This document shows, piece after piece, positions 36,301 to 49,200 of a stretch of 64,000 nucleotides of DNA. Source of the stretch: Dendrobium chrysotoxum (lineage: Eukaryota; Streptophyta; Magnoliopsida; Asparagales; Orchidaceae); assembly GCA_019925795.1 (NCBI GenBank), contig CM034305.1, positions 68,312,573-68,376,572 of the forward strand, in the 5' to 3' direction. Position numbers and translations under genes: made by a program. A model generated the notes under the pieces. That model saw nothing but the letters and a program-made list of their open reading frames with translations, made no database searches and was not told where the DNA came from. Every line of letters begins with the position of its first letter. Positions within the stretch are counted from its first letter, which is position 1.

Positions 36301-37247
36301 GAAGAAATTATGGCCTTGGAAAAAAATCAAACATGGGTGATTACGAATTTCCCACCAGGAATGAAAGTTGTGACTTGTAAATGGGTGTTCACTGTAAAGC
36401 ATAAGGTGGATGGTAGTGTTGAGAGGTTGAAAGCTAGATTGGTTGCATAAGGATTCATTCAGTCATATGGAATAGACTATCAAGAAACTTTTGCTCCTCT
36501 TACAAAACTCAACACCATCAAGATTCTTCTTTCCTTAGCAACAAATTTAGATTGTCACCTACATCAACTAGATATCAAGAATGCATTCTTAAATGGGAAC
36601 CTGAAAGAAGAAGTCTACATGGAGATTACAATGGGGTTCAGAAGTTGTTGACCTCCACAGAAAAAACAAAAAAAGAGAGGAATAAAAAAATTGCCAAATC
36701 CTCCATACCTCTGTTGCAGTCTGTGAGCCCATCCCCGTATCTCTGCTACATTCACATCCCGCCGCTTGCTACAGTGCCCACGCTCTGCGATTCGGCGCGT
36801 TTCAGAAGAGGCCACGCCCAAATCCTGTAAACACACTCTCATTCGCGTCAATAAAACGAGAGCCGAACAGATCTCATTGGCTTCTTTCTTTGCTTCTCAA
36901 CTCAGCCCGGCTTCTTACCTCCGAGCTTCCCCATCTCGCCTCTACCTACCTCACTGTTGTAGCCAGACTTCGCCTCCTCCTTCAGACAAAAATCCACTTC
37001 CTCCTCTCTGCTCCGACTTCCCCACTCCCGTCGAGCTCCTCCGCCAGATCCGAAGCCGAGCCCCTCTTGCCCGACGCCAGAGCTCCCTTCCATCTTCCTG
37101 CAAGCTTCCCAGCCGAAACCTCCAGGTCTCGCAAAGCTCAGTCGATCTCCTCTCTTTCCCGCAACCAAGACTCGACTCCTCACCTTCAACCTCATACCAC
37201 CGACTCTACTGTAGCCGAATCCCTCTCCAAGCCGCAAGCAGTAGAGA

Positions 37248-37286
<39 letters not shown>

Positions 37287-40200
37287 GAAGAGAGAGCTTT
37301 CTCCATACCTAATCCCACTTATCTTCCTCAACTGCCGATTCCACCTACAGAAGCCAGTTCGACGCCTCCGATCCGACGCCAAAATTGCCCATTGTCGACC
37401 ACTGCACCTTGCCGAAATCCTCTGAGACCGAAGTCTTGCCCGCCGACTTCCCTATTCCTGGTCGAATCCCATAGCCGAACTCAATACCTGTGACCCAAGT
37501 CCCTCTGCCTGTAGCCGACCTCACTCCCAGTCATTAAATTCCTTTAGGTATATTCTTTAGGTGTATGATTTTGTTGTATTATTACTAATTGTTGTTAATT
37601 AGAGTTATTATTATCAGTATATATATGTCTATTATTATTTATTTATATATAATATTATATGTTATAATATATTTATATAATGTTATAAATATATTTATAT
37701 AATATTATATGTAGTAATATATATATATATATATATTCAAAAAGAAGAAGAAAGTGAAAAGAAAAAGAGGCTCTCCTCTTGCCTCGATCTTCGTGCCAAC
37801 ACCACCACCTCGACGCTTGCAAAGGTATAACTCCTCTAAACCCTAAAACTCCGAGAGTCCGCCTCGAGGCTTGCAGCGCGACAAAACGACCACCTATACA
37901 CGCTTTTCTTAGCGTGGTGGGAGGAAGTGCGTCGCGAGGCTTGCAACGAAACGGGTAATCACCTAAAATCCTATCCTCGACGTTCGGGTCGAGCCGGCAA
38001 ACCGCCTATATACGCTTTCGTAAGCGTGGTGGGAAGGGAACCCGGTGCGACACCTACGGCGAGGCGGGTAGGCCCTATACACGCTTTTCGTAGCGTGGTG
38101 GGGACGATTTTAAGTACCCGTACGCGGCTCTATACCTGCGGGGAAACAACTGCTCTTCTTTTCAGGTACATTTGAAGACCCATACACGCTTTCTTAAGCG
38201 TGGTGGGGATTGAAGACTTTACACGACCGCGGTGTCCTCGAAAGAGGGCACCTACCATACAAGCTTTTCTTAGCGTGGTGGGAAAGACCCAGTTTTCCGT
38301 AATTTCCCCTAAACAGGGGAGATGCCGGAATACTGCCGAAATTTCGGGTGAACATAAGATCTGCACTTGAACTTGTTTGAACTCGAAAGTGCAGCAGGGG
38401 ACTTATGAACCTTATGCAATTGATCTAAATGAATTCAAATCTGAATGAATTTGAACTTGAATAAATCATGAAGACTTGAACTTGCAAGAGAACAATATGA
38501 ACTCGAACAGAACTCAAACTTGAATCGACTTCGGACTACAGTGTACTTTTGAATATTCAAACGTGATTTGGACAACATGACATTGAACTCGAACTCAAGT
38601 GAAGAACAAGGAACTTTGATTTGAACTAAACACAGTAAATATGAACTTGAATTGAATATACAAGTTGACTATGTGGAGTTGAACTTCAAACTAATAAATG
38701 AATGAGGTGGAACTCATAGTGCTCATGTCAATCAAGCTATGAGCAAGGAAAAGGAATCTATAATACAAGTGTTTGTCTTGAAGACGAAGAACAGGACTTA
38801 TAATAGCATTTGATCCAACCTGCAAACATAGGCAAGGAGATTCTGATGGAAGCTATGACACGAGTAAATATAAATGACTTATGATAAATATTGAAGAGTA
38901 ACACTCTCACAATCAACATAAGTTAACATACAAGATGTTGTATTGACACCTTGCAAGTGAGGAAGACTAGTGATTTGATGCATTCACTGAGTTATAAAGA
39001 ATACACAATTGATGCAACAATTCCCTGCAGTCGAGATCAACATACAAGCAAAGGAAGGAAAACAATGACTTATCTTCAACCAACAAGCTAAAATGCCCTA
39101 TGAATGTTGGAGAACTATCATGCCTGATTAGAAACATCAGCACCAACAAATACCAACTATCCTATGAGTACGACCATTTGATAAGTTTGATGAATGAGGA
39201 ACACTATGACACCCCTTCCAATGTCAAATGTAGGCCATAGCTCACTATAATATCATGAAAATCAATGTGCAAGGAATATACTAACTCACTAACCAGTATG
39301 CATGAGAAGGTTAGTGATGAACATGCAACAACCTTACCAACGAGTAACGATGATTGATATGTGTTAATGGCTTGTTTATGATCAACAACTATCAAATGAC
39401 AACCAGCTATACCTGAACTTAAAAAGGACAACAGAGGACTTGAATAAGATAACCTAGAATCCGAACTCAATTGAACTACAAGAGGTTTGAATTTCCAAAG
39501 ATTTCAGAAGACTTTGAACTAGAACATGAACTTGCACGTCAAGCTGGACTTGAACCCAAGCGTACATAAAGAAGCCAATGACAAGTGCAACCACTTATCA
39601 ATCAACCAACGGAACATAATCATTGATGAATGTCATTCATCTAACGACCAGTACTAATCCACAAATGAACATACAACTTCTTTTGAAAGTCAAATGGTGA
39701 TCAATTGGCAATAGATAAAAGCTCCTACGAGTTGCTGTAGGAGATCAGTGATACATCAAATATATTGCCTACAAGCAAAATGCTTGAGTGATCTGCAATG
39801 AATACAAGTCTCCTACAAATACAGATGTCCGCACCACACGACATCTGTGGGTAGATGCAGAAAGACTTCAGTAAATGCAGTATCCTGAAGTCAATTCCAA
39901 TCCATGAATGAAAACATCTATCTGCCTACAAGCAGCAGTAGGGGAGATCATATAACGCCACGCCACCGAATCTGCAACCTTCGTACAAGCAGACAGAAGG
40001 CGTTCACAAGCTGCTACAACACGCCACCGGATCCGCAACATTCATGCAAGCGGACAGAAGGCGTTTACAAATATTCTAAAAGTATCCCCCACACGTGCAC
40101 CTTAATTTGTATACACATAGGAACACAAAAAGGGGGAATATGCAATCAAAACCCGCATGGGCCCCGACGAGCGTATTATTGGTACACACGTGACGTCTAG

Positions 40201-43200
40201 GGATGCTGCGCGGGTCAATAAATTTGAACCCGATCCTCCTAAGCAGGTAAAGAAGAGTCGACAAGGTTCAATCAATAAATTATAAAATGTCCCCAAACAC
40301 CTGCATGGGCCCCGACGAGCGTGTTATTGGTACACACGTGACGTCTAGGGATGCTACGCGGGTTAATAAGTGAATTTCAGTTCGAGCCCGATCCTTCTAT
40401 ACGGGTAGATAGGAGTCGACACGGCTCGGACTATTAAATAAATATACGGTCGCGAGGTCGATCAAAATATTTATTTTATACATTCATATTAGGCCTTCAA
40501 GACCTATAATCAAGAGAATTCACTTACAAAGTCATAAAGTCTACGAAACCCGATCCTCTGTCGACAGTTCGACAGAGTTGACAAGGTTCAATTCATAAAT
40601 GAAATGACCCCATACCCCGATGATGGCCGTGTTGAACGTTAACCTCAACTGGAGGGGTTCACAAACACTTTCAAATGCCATCCAAATTCTCACAAAATCC
40701 AAAAATCCAAAAAATCCCGAATTCCAAATATTTAAAATTGAAAAAAATCCATTAAACACTTAAAGCAAAATTTATTCATCCTCCGCAACAGTTTGCCGAG
40801 GTGGACAAATCAGAAATTACTTCAGCTCACAAAGAGCTAATGCCTGGTCGAAAATATCACTGTGATCCATTCTCAAACAATCTCCTGCCAGCAAGAACGT
40901 GATACGAGTCCTCTAACCGGCAGTTTCGCCACCAAATGGCACTGCAGGATAAACGGTTATGACTCGGGGCCCTCTGAACCAAGTGGTCGCCGCCAAATGG
41001 CACCATTATATTATGGTTATAGCCAGAGCCCGTATGCTCCCCAATGGCATCAAATCCTTGAGATATGAATCAATACGATATGATCGATAGGGCACAAAGT
41101 CCTCTGTTAGCTAAGGTGGATTCAAATTTGTCCCCTTAGACAAATACCCCCTCTCAGGTCTACAAGGTACCCTTGGACGAAGCAACCCATGGCTGCCGAC
41201 AAGAATCCTTCTGTCAGGTTGGGTCGACTACCTCCTCTGACTAAGTAGACCAGGGACCACGATGGCCCGGGATGACGGAACCATGGGATCTTGATCGGGT
41301 CTATCATCCATTCCCTCACCATCCGCTTTAGGTGCGAGATGGTGAAAATTTCTAATTTTAAATATTAACCATTTTCAATCTCCAACCACTCAATACCCAA
41401 ACCCATTGCTGCTACTATATGCCAGATCCACGTATCTTTACGTATCTGATTGACAACTAGCCTTAATCGAAAGTTCTCTCTCGTTATCGGGAGGGGTAAT
41501 TAACTGTAGGGGCTTGCGCCTATAGGAAACCAGAACTCAGATCATAAAGTCCTCACAAAATGAGGGCGAAATCTCTGGGTAGTGTCTTAATCTACAATAC
41601 TCATCTGCCTTCCAAAATTTACCCCGGAACTTAAATCCGTTAAAACTCCCCCCCGAAACAAAAGCAAAAGTCGGGCGGAGGCCGGGGCCGAATTTTCGGA
41701 GCCCACAGAAGTCTTATTGAAGGGATAAAGTGTGTAAACTGCTGAAATCCTTGTATGGATTAAAACAGTCTCCAAGAGCATGGCTGAAGATTCTAAAAGT
41801 ATGTAAAAGGCCATGGTTTTAAACAATGTCAGGCAGATCATACCTTGTTTGTGAAGCAGTCAGAAAGAGACAATGTAGCAGTATTGATTGTATATGTGGA
41901 TGACATCATCCTTACTGGAAATGAAATAGAGGAAATAATGAAGATTAAGCAGGCTTTATCCAAGGAGTTTGAAGTTAAAAATCTAGGATCACTTCAATAC
42001 TTCCTTGGTATGGAGGTAGCTCGATCAAGCAAAGGTATATTTATTTCCCAATGCAAGTATACCTTAGACCTACTGAAGAAGACTGGCATGCTGGGATGCA
42101 GACCAGCCAGTACACCTATGGATCATAAGAAGAAACTTAGGATAGAAAAGGAGGGAGTTCCAATAGATAAAGGAAGATATCAACGTCTTATAAGAAAGCT
42201 TATATACCTCTCCTACACCCGTCCAGATATTGGGTTTGTTGTGAGTATGGTAAGAAATATATGAGTAATCCTATGAAGGAGCACATGGAGATAGTATATC
42301 AAATCTTGAGATATCTCAAGAACACTCCTGGAAAGGGGCTATTATTCAAGAAAAATGAAGATAGGAAATTGAACATTTATTCTGATACAGATTGGACAGA
42401 AAGCCAGGTTGACAGTCAATCGATCACAGGATATTGTTCATTTGTGTGGGGGAACCTAGTGACATGGAGGAGCAAGAAACAATTTGTTGTTTCCAGAAGC
42501 AGTGCAGAATCTGAACTAAGAGCAATAGCAGTTACTATTTGTTAAGGTATTTGGATCAGACAAGTATTAACTGAACTGGGAATAAATATTGAAGGCACGA
42601 TAAAGTTGAAATGTGACAATTAAGCCGCAATCAGTATGGCCAAGGATGCAGTACATCACGACAGAACAAAATATGTTACTATTGATAGACACTTTATATC
42701 TGAGAAAATAGAGAACTCAGAAATTGAAGTAATATATACCCTAGCTCATGAACAACTTGCCGATGTTCTAACAAAGGCACTACCGAGCTCTCTACTTGAT
42801 AAGTTTGTTTGCAAGTTAGGATAGTACAACTTGTACAACCCAACTTGAGGGGGAGTGTTGAATCACGCAGCTAAGGGAGGCCACGTCAGCAATCTGTGGG
42901 CAGCAATCCGAGGGCTACAGTTGGAGATTCATGAGCAGCAATTCGAGGGCTACAGTTGGAGATCCGTGGGCAGCAATCTGAGGGCTGCAGTTGGAGATCC
43001 GTGAGTAGTAATTTGAGGGCTGTAGTTGGAGATCCGTGGAATATGACTATTATAATTAATTAGATTAAATATCTTTTCTTTTTTTGTTTATTCTCCTAGA
43101 ATGTATATATATGTAATAATTCCAAAGAATAAAATAGAATTTAAATTTCCCTCTAAACAATTTCTTCACTGACAGCATGAGCTCTACAGATGGATACTGG

Positions 43201-46200
43201 TTTACGTTTCTTAATTTGCGTCACCACAAATGGTGCAAATCAATTTTGATATTAAGTCAAGCATAATGTACTATTTTCCAAGTTGTATGACGCATCAAGT
43301 GTCTATTATTCCTCTATTGGTTCCAATTTTAAGCCTGCTTTACTGTAAAATTGGTATTGATATTGTAAATTTTAACAGGGGTTTAATCTTCGAGGTGAAT
43401 ACATGAAAATTCTATATGATTTAATAAGGTGTGAAAAATATAGATATTTGCCAAAAAAATTCAGGTTTCCTAAAACAATACAACAAATTTCTAGCTCAAT
43501 CTGAAGGGGCTAGAGGAACTTTGAGCCAAAATCTCAGACCAAACCACTATTGTGTTGGAAGGAGTGAGGTAACCACTCAGACAATTTTCTAGGCCGCATA
43601 AATAAGCTACAGTTCAGAAAGAATATAACCACAAATACCACAATAGCTTCTAGTTGTAGTTCATAAAATAGAGGAACAAGAACAAAAAAAAAACAGATGT
43701 GGGAATAGCTGCAAAAACAACAAGCGAGCGACAGAAATAGCTGCAAGAAACCATAGCATCAATCCCGTAAAGCATGGAAAGCGCCTACTCCAAATGCCAT
43801 GGCTGCAGGACCAGCACATAGTTCAACAAGGAGAAATTGGAAAAAGCCAAAACAAAATAAATTTCTGTAAACAGATACAAAGCCGCAAAGGAAGACTTTT
43901 GCTGACTAGCTCATTCCATAATAATCCTCTCCAGCTCTCTATATGCATGTTAATCTATTTTCTTATATCGCAATCTGATAGGCACTACAACCATAATCCT
44001 TCTGATGTGATCATTAAAACTAACATACTATTATTACAAGCCACGTCAAATGCAACTTCCAAGTAAACGATAAACTCTATCAAGCAAGTTGTACTTAGGG
44101 GTGTAAAAAATTGACACGACTCGAACCCAACCCGAGGGTCAACCAATTTTAAGAGCGGGTCGGGTTCAGGTCCTGATTTTCGACCCGTTTCGAATTCCGA
44201 ATCGGGTTCGGGTCAATATGAAAACCCGGTTTTGACCGCAGACCCGAATTTTTCCTGCACGCCCGTTGGCCGCTACCCTCGTGGCTCTCGCGCCGGGCTC
44301 ATGGCTGACATGACCCTCCTAGCTCATGAGTTCTTCATGGCACGTGCCACCGCCGAAGGAGAAGCTTCATTTCGATATGTACGGCGGGAAGAAGGGCGGC
44401 TTCATCGTCGAGACTCCCGCAGGAGGAAGCTCTGGCTCAGCCAGTCAGCCGCTCAGTACCGAAGTCAAGGTTTCGTGTCGGGTCAGGTCAACCCGAAAAC
44501 CTGACGGGTCGGGTCCGGGTTGAAATTTCTAACCCGTCTGTGAAAACATGTCGGGTTCGAGTCGTGTCAAATAGTAGCAGGTCAGTGTCGGGTTCAACCC
44601 ATAACCCGATTTTGACACCTCTAGTTGTATCTTCATTTGTATCCCATCCCATAAAATCTAACATAGCTAATAACCTTTCATAGTGGTAATTTCATCGTTC
44701 AACATACACTGAAATAATATTCACACTGTAATCTTTCAACTAGAGTTAATACACACTTTAACGAATGCATAACTAATCTATAAAGCAATTTCATACCAAA
44801 TTCATGCAACATGGTTGCAAAATCAATTTGAAAGATCGAGTTCATTAAATTACTTAATGGTGTTAAAGTATTATAATTTTCAAATGAGTTTGCTTAAACA
44901 ATCGACATTAATTTGTAAGTCTATTAAAAACCGTTCAACTGGAAATCCCATAGAACTACCATATCCACATGCACCAGAATTTTAAATAAAATAAATTTGG
45001 GGTCCATTGTTACAATAGTTGCAATTTTTATCAACATTACCATCAAGTTTATATATCCTTTTTTTCACATAATTGTTATATTTTCTAAATAATTTTTCAG
45101 TTTAGATCTCTGAAAAACTTTCTAAACCCTAGTTTTTAAGCCTTTTCTGTTACCCCAATCCCTTTCACATCAATTATATCCCCACCATCCTATCAGTACT
45201 GCATTTCCCATCCAAAGCACAACCACTTCATCTATTTTATAGTTTTATCACATAATACCACATGGAATTGTGATGATAATAAAGGCTCTAAACCAGCACA
45301 GGGAACTACTTCGTTTAGTAGGCCTTGCACGTTTATATAATTGACGTAGCAGCGCTATAAGTGAACATGATATATCTTACGAATGACAAAAACAAAAAAT
45401 TAAAAACCCATTGCTGAAAATCAAAGCAATTTGATCACTGCATGTAGTGAATTGTGCTAAAATGTGAGAACCAACAATTATGCAAATTAAATTAGATTGA
45501 GATTATGAGATTAACTGAGGATAAGTTTATAAAGACTCGCATATTGGAAGTTTTGGTGACAAGTAAAACTTAGTTGTTCAAGTACATGCTGAAAATTCCA
45601 TCAGCATGTATTAGATCATACGTGCGAGGGTAAGTAGAGAATGCTTCACACCTGCAATGCACATATGACAAACTCAGACATCAATGACAGAGCCAATAAA
45701 AAATTTTGAGGGGAAATAAAAATTATTATTCATTATTTATTATTATTTTTTTGAAAGAGGGGGAAGGGGAGCAGGAAGGGGACATTAATTGAATGTTTAT
45801 AAAGAAATTGTGCAAAATGAGTTGCACATAGTATATTTAACTGAAGAGAACAAATATGTGCGTGGTGGAGGGGGGAGTGGGGAGGACGGCTGTTTGGTAC
45901 CAATTCATGTAAGTTCCGATAAGACCACGCTCATAAATTAAGCCAAGAGTGTTGATCGATGCATTCACTGGAACTACATTCATAACCCAAACTGGATATT
46001 TTGCCAAAGCTGCAGCAAAACCTCCTAAACCAGCATTCATGTCCATAATGTTTCGGTATTTACCAGCCAAACCAAAATTGATGTAAATACCATAGTGTGA
46101 GAGTCTCTGATTCCAAATCCGATTATCGTGATTGAAATTCTCAGCAGTGACTCCCTTTATACTCCAACTTTTTATCCTCAAGGGCACAACATTTAGTCTT

Positions 46201-49200
46201 TTTGGCCACTTGGTAAGGATGCCACCAGCTGTATCCCTAATTTGTTCCACCTTTGGAAGGGGAGTTAAGCAGGCCTGCATCTCATCATACCTGTTGCACA
46301 TGTTAAAACAATCGTAAGATAAACTATTGAGGCCAACAAAATTAGTTGAACAAAATTCTGATTGGATTCATGTCATTATTATTCGACAAGTTTTACGCTG
46401 GCTGTCGACTACCTAACGCAACCCTCCACTTTTCTCATCCAGGACTTGGGACCCGGCAACGGCAGTGTTAATTGAACAAACAAACAAAATTCTGATATTA
46501 AAAAAAATTCCAAATGAAATATTTTAAAGGCTATCTGATAGGAAATAACCACCAAAAGAGAGAAAACTTGCTGAATTTCAGAGAAATTCAGCAACAACAT
46601 GCAGATTTTACAAAATCTGTCGAGAAATAGCAAAGGCAAGCACTTGAAATTCAATAAGAGATGAAAAGAAATAACTTGATATAATTAATCTTCAATTAGA
46701 GAGGAAGATTCAGCTCTCCAATCTCTAGCCAAAGTCTAGAGCCCAAAATCAAAGCCAAGATCCCAAATTTCTGATTCAAATTCAAGATAACCCTAACCCT
46801 AGCAAGAAGACAATTACTTAAAGCAAAGCATAAAACATTAATCTCTAAACAACCATTAATTTGAATTTTCCCTCCTAAACAAAACCTCCATTAATATGTG
46901 GGCCCCAGCCCCCATGCCGCCCCAATCAAGCCCCCACCCCCCTGTTTTTTTTTTCCGCCACCTGTAGATTTGAACCGGTCCCTCCTGGACCGGTTCAGCC
47001 GGCCCTTGGGCCGATCTAACACTATCACATCATCTGCTTTGGACGGGAATCTATCAAAGATTAAATACTTGTGCAGTAACAAGCCTCTATCATTAATAGA
47101 TTTGTCCAAAAAAGATGATACAACAACCATTGAAGCAATCCCAATAGATATTTTTTAAGGAAATACTCCCTACTGAACGTCCGTAGTTTAATCAAATTAG
47201 AAAATTTATCATATTTACAGTCATGATGAAGTTTTTCTCTCTTCTGCTGCATTTGCCTGCATTTGTACAATCACTAGGCACCGTACCACCTTGCTTACTT
47301 TTAGTATCAAATCATCTGACGGGAGAAATTTCCCACAATACAGAAGAGGCCAAGGAATTAAAGAAGAACTAGAGACAACTACTCACCAAGAGTTATCTGG
47401 ATCTCTTCCCTCACAAAAACGTAGAGATCTTGAAGTTTTCAATTTAGTTGCACAGTGGAGATGATTTGTTGGTTTTCTCCACACGGCAATTGGACCCTTC
47501 TCTGCAACCTTCTTCCAACAAAGTCTTTTGGTAAAATCTTCTATGCCATTCTGTTCTGCTTCCAAGTCCTCAGGTGTTCTTTCCCAACCCTTGTACATTT
47601 TTTTCCAGTTGATGGGGGGGCCAGATAAAACCCAGTAACCACCAGGTCTAAGAATACGATCAATCTCCAACAAATACAAACCCTCTGAAGTAACAACAAA
47701 CAAATCAGACTGCAGCAATAGAACTTCAATCAAACTTTATGGTTTTATCTAAAGCATCCTCCATCTCAAAATATGCACTATTAAATTCAAAAAGTTAACA
47801 TGAAAAGCACAAAAATGACAATGAATGTCTTCTATCAGTCTTAGGATGCCTTGACAAGCATGCAGAAACCAAGTAAAGAGTAAAAGGCACGTATAACTAA
47901 ATTTCAGTTGATAAGACTAGAGAGGGAGTTGAAGGTAAACTTGAATTATAGAGGTCAACCTTAGAGTCTAAAGGTTTTCGCTTGAGTAGATCTAAAACGA
48001 AATATATGGAGTGCAATTTTAGTAGAAATAGACCTAGTGAAGGGATTGTGACTTTGAGCGATCAGGTCATTAATAAGAGTACATATTTTGGATATCTTGG
48101 ATCTATTGTTCAGAGTGATGGTGAAATAGATGGTGATATTATCAGCAGCATTCAAGTTGGATGGTTGAAGTGGAGGAATGCATCGGGCTTGTTGTGTGAT
48201 AGAAAAGCCCCCCTCAAATTTAAGGGAAAATTCTATAAGATGGTGGTGAAACCTGCAATGCTTTATGGTGCCGAATGTTGGCCATTAAAAGAGAAGCATA
48301 ATACTAAGTTAAGTGTTGCAAATATGAGGATGCTCAGGTGGATGAGTAGGTTTACCCTTAGAGATAGGATACGAAATGAGCATATACGTGATAAGGTTGG
48401 AGCAGCTTCAGTGGAAGATGAGATTAGAGAGAGTCGTCTTAGATGGTTTGGTCATATAAAACGGCGGCCTTCTGATGACCCGGTTAGAAAAGTATAGGTA
48501 TTAGATTTGACTTATGTTAAGAAAGGTAGAGCTAAACCTAAAAAAGACTTGGTTAGAAAATATTAGAAATGATCTTTCTTTATTAAATTTAAACGAGAAT
48601 TTGACTTTTAACAGGATACAAAAGATTCATGTAGCCAACCCCACATAGTGGGACAAAGGCTTGATGTTGTTGTTGTTGTTGTATGGATTCAGGAATAAAA
48701 TGTGGCGGACAACAAAAGATCATATTTGCAAAACTTAAATGTTGAGAATTTTAAGTAATGATTATAACAATAAATACTAGTACAAATGGAAGAGAATAAT
48801 GCAATTACAGACAAGCATGGAACAACCTGGTAAAGAGTAAAAAGGCATGAAAAGCTAATACCAGGTGCTATGCATTCCAACAGAAAATTTAGTAGACAAC
48901 AAAAGTTCACATTGGAAAAAAAAAAGGTCAAGAAACTTTAAGAATAGATTATTATAATAAATAAGAGTATACACATGGAAAAGAATAATGCACGTACAGG
49001 CATTGCGTTAATCAAGAGTCAAAAAATACTAGTTCAATGTGAGGTACTCTTATTTTCAAATCCTTGTACAACTCAAACAATATTTAAAAGTCGCACAAAC
49101 ACTGCATTCTTGCTAGGTATCAAATTTGCCATAGATGAAATTACTGTTGAAATATTTCAAACCTGAGCTTTTAGAGTAAGTTGTTTATTAAGGGGTACGA

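Larger units (their letters stand above)
36646..41707 (-). mobile_element. 5.06-kb solo-LTR-like element nested in the Copia reverse transcriptase
   Basis: On the plus strand the insert begins TGTTGACCTCC and ends GGAGCCCACA. The pentamer GAAGT lies directly outside both ends (36641-36645 and 41708-41712), and the Copia frame resumes on the other side, so the boundaries are firm. There is no gag or pol sequence inside. The orientation is set as minus because its TGTGGGCTCC end is repeated, as a beginning, on the plus strand at 63347. Read that way, the order is a long unique part, tandem repeats (40155-40640), a hairpin array (37899-38287), an AT-rich TATA zone (37560-37740) and a purine/pyrimidine-rich end. 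This fits a very long LTR of the kind known in Tat/Ogre-type Gypsy elements. A non-autonomous LARD-like element is the alternative. Confidence 0.72.
33820..43168 (+). mobile_element. Copia LTR retrotransposon in methyltransferase intron 5, split by a nested element
   Basis: Lies antisense to its host gene. The 3' LTR is 42856-43168 (TGTTGAATCACG to AACAATTTCTTCA). The 5' LTR is reduced to about 33820-33916 but keeps the same last 35 bases, followed by the initiator-Met tRNA primer site TGGTATCAAAGC at 33917. Coding remains run gag (33955-34290), protease (34470-34690), integrase (34900-35700), reverse transcriptase (36290-36645 then 41708-42260) and RNase H (42290-42830), all with stops and shifts. 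A purine tract (GAGGGGGAG) precedes the 3' LTR. No target duplication was confirmed because the 5' end is damaged. Confidence 0.88.

Noticed and set aside
36766..37425. 219-codon open frame on the plus strand, with an overlapping 138-codon frame on the other strand
   Set aside because: Both lie inside the solo-LTR-like element, depend on the (AG)n tract and C-rich composition, and resemble no protein.
37899..38287. Possible CRISPR-like repeat array
   Set aside because: Plant nuclear DNA, only five units, irregular spacing and no cas genes. It is better explained as retroelement tandem repeats.
47982..48497. 171-codon plus-strand gene
   Set aside because: It is the 3' end of an RTE LINE ORF, with a (TTG)n tail, inside a methyltransferase intron.
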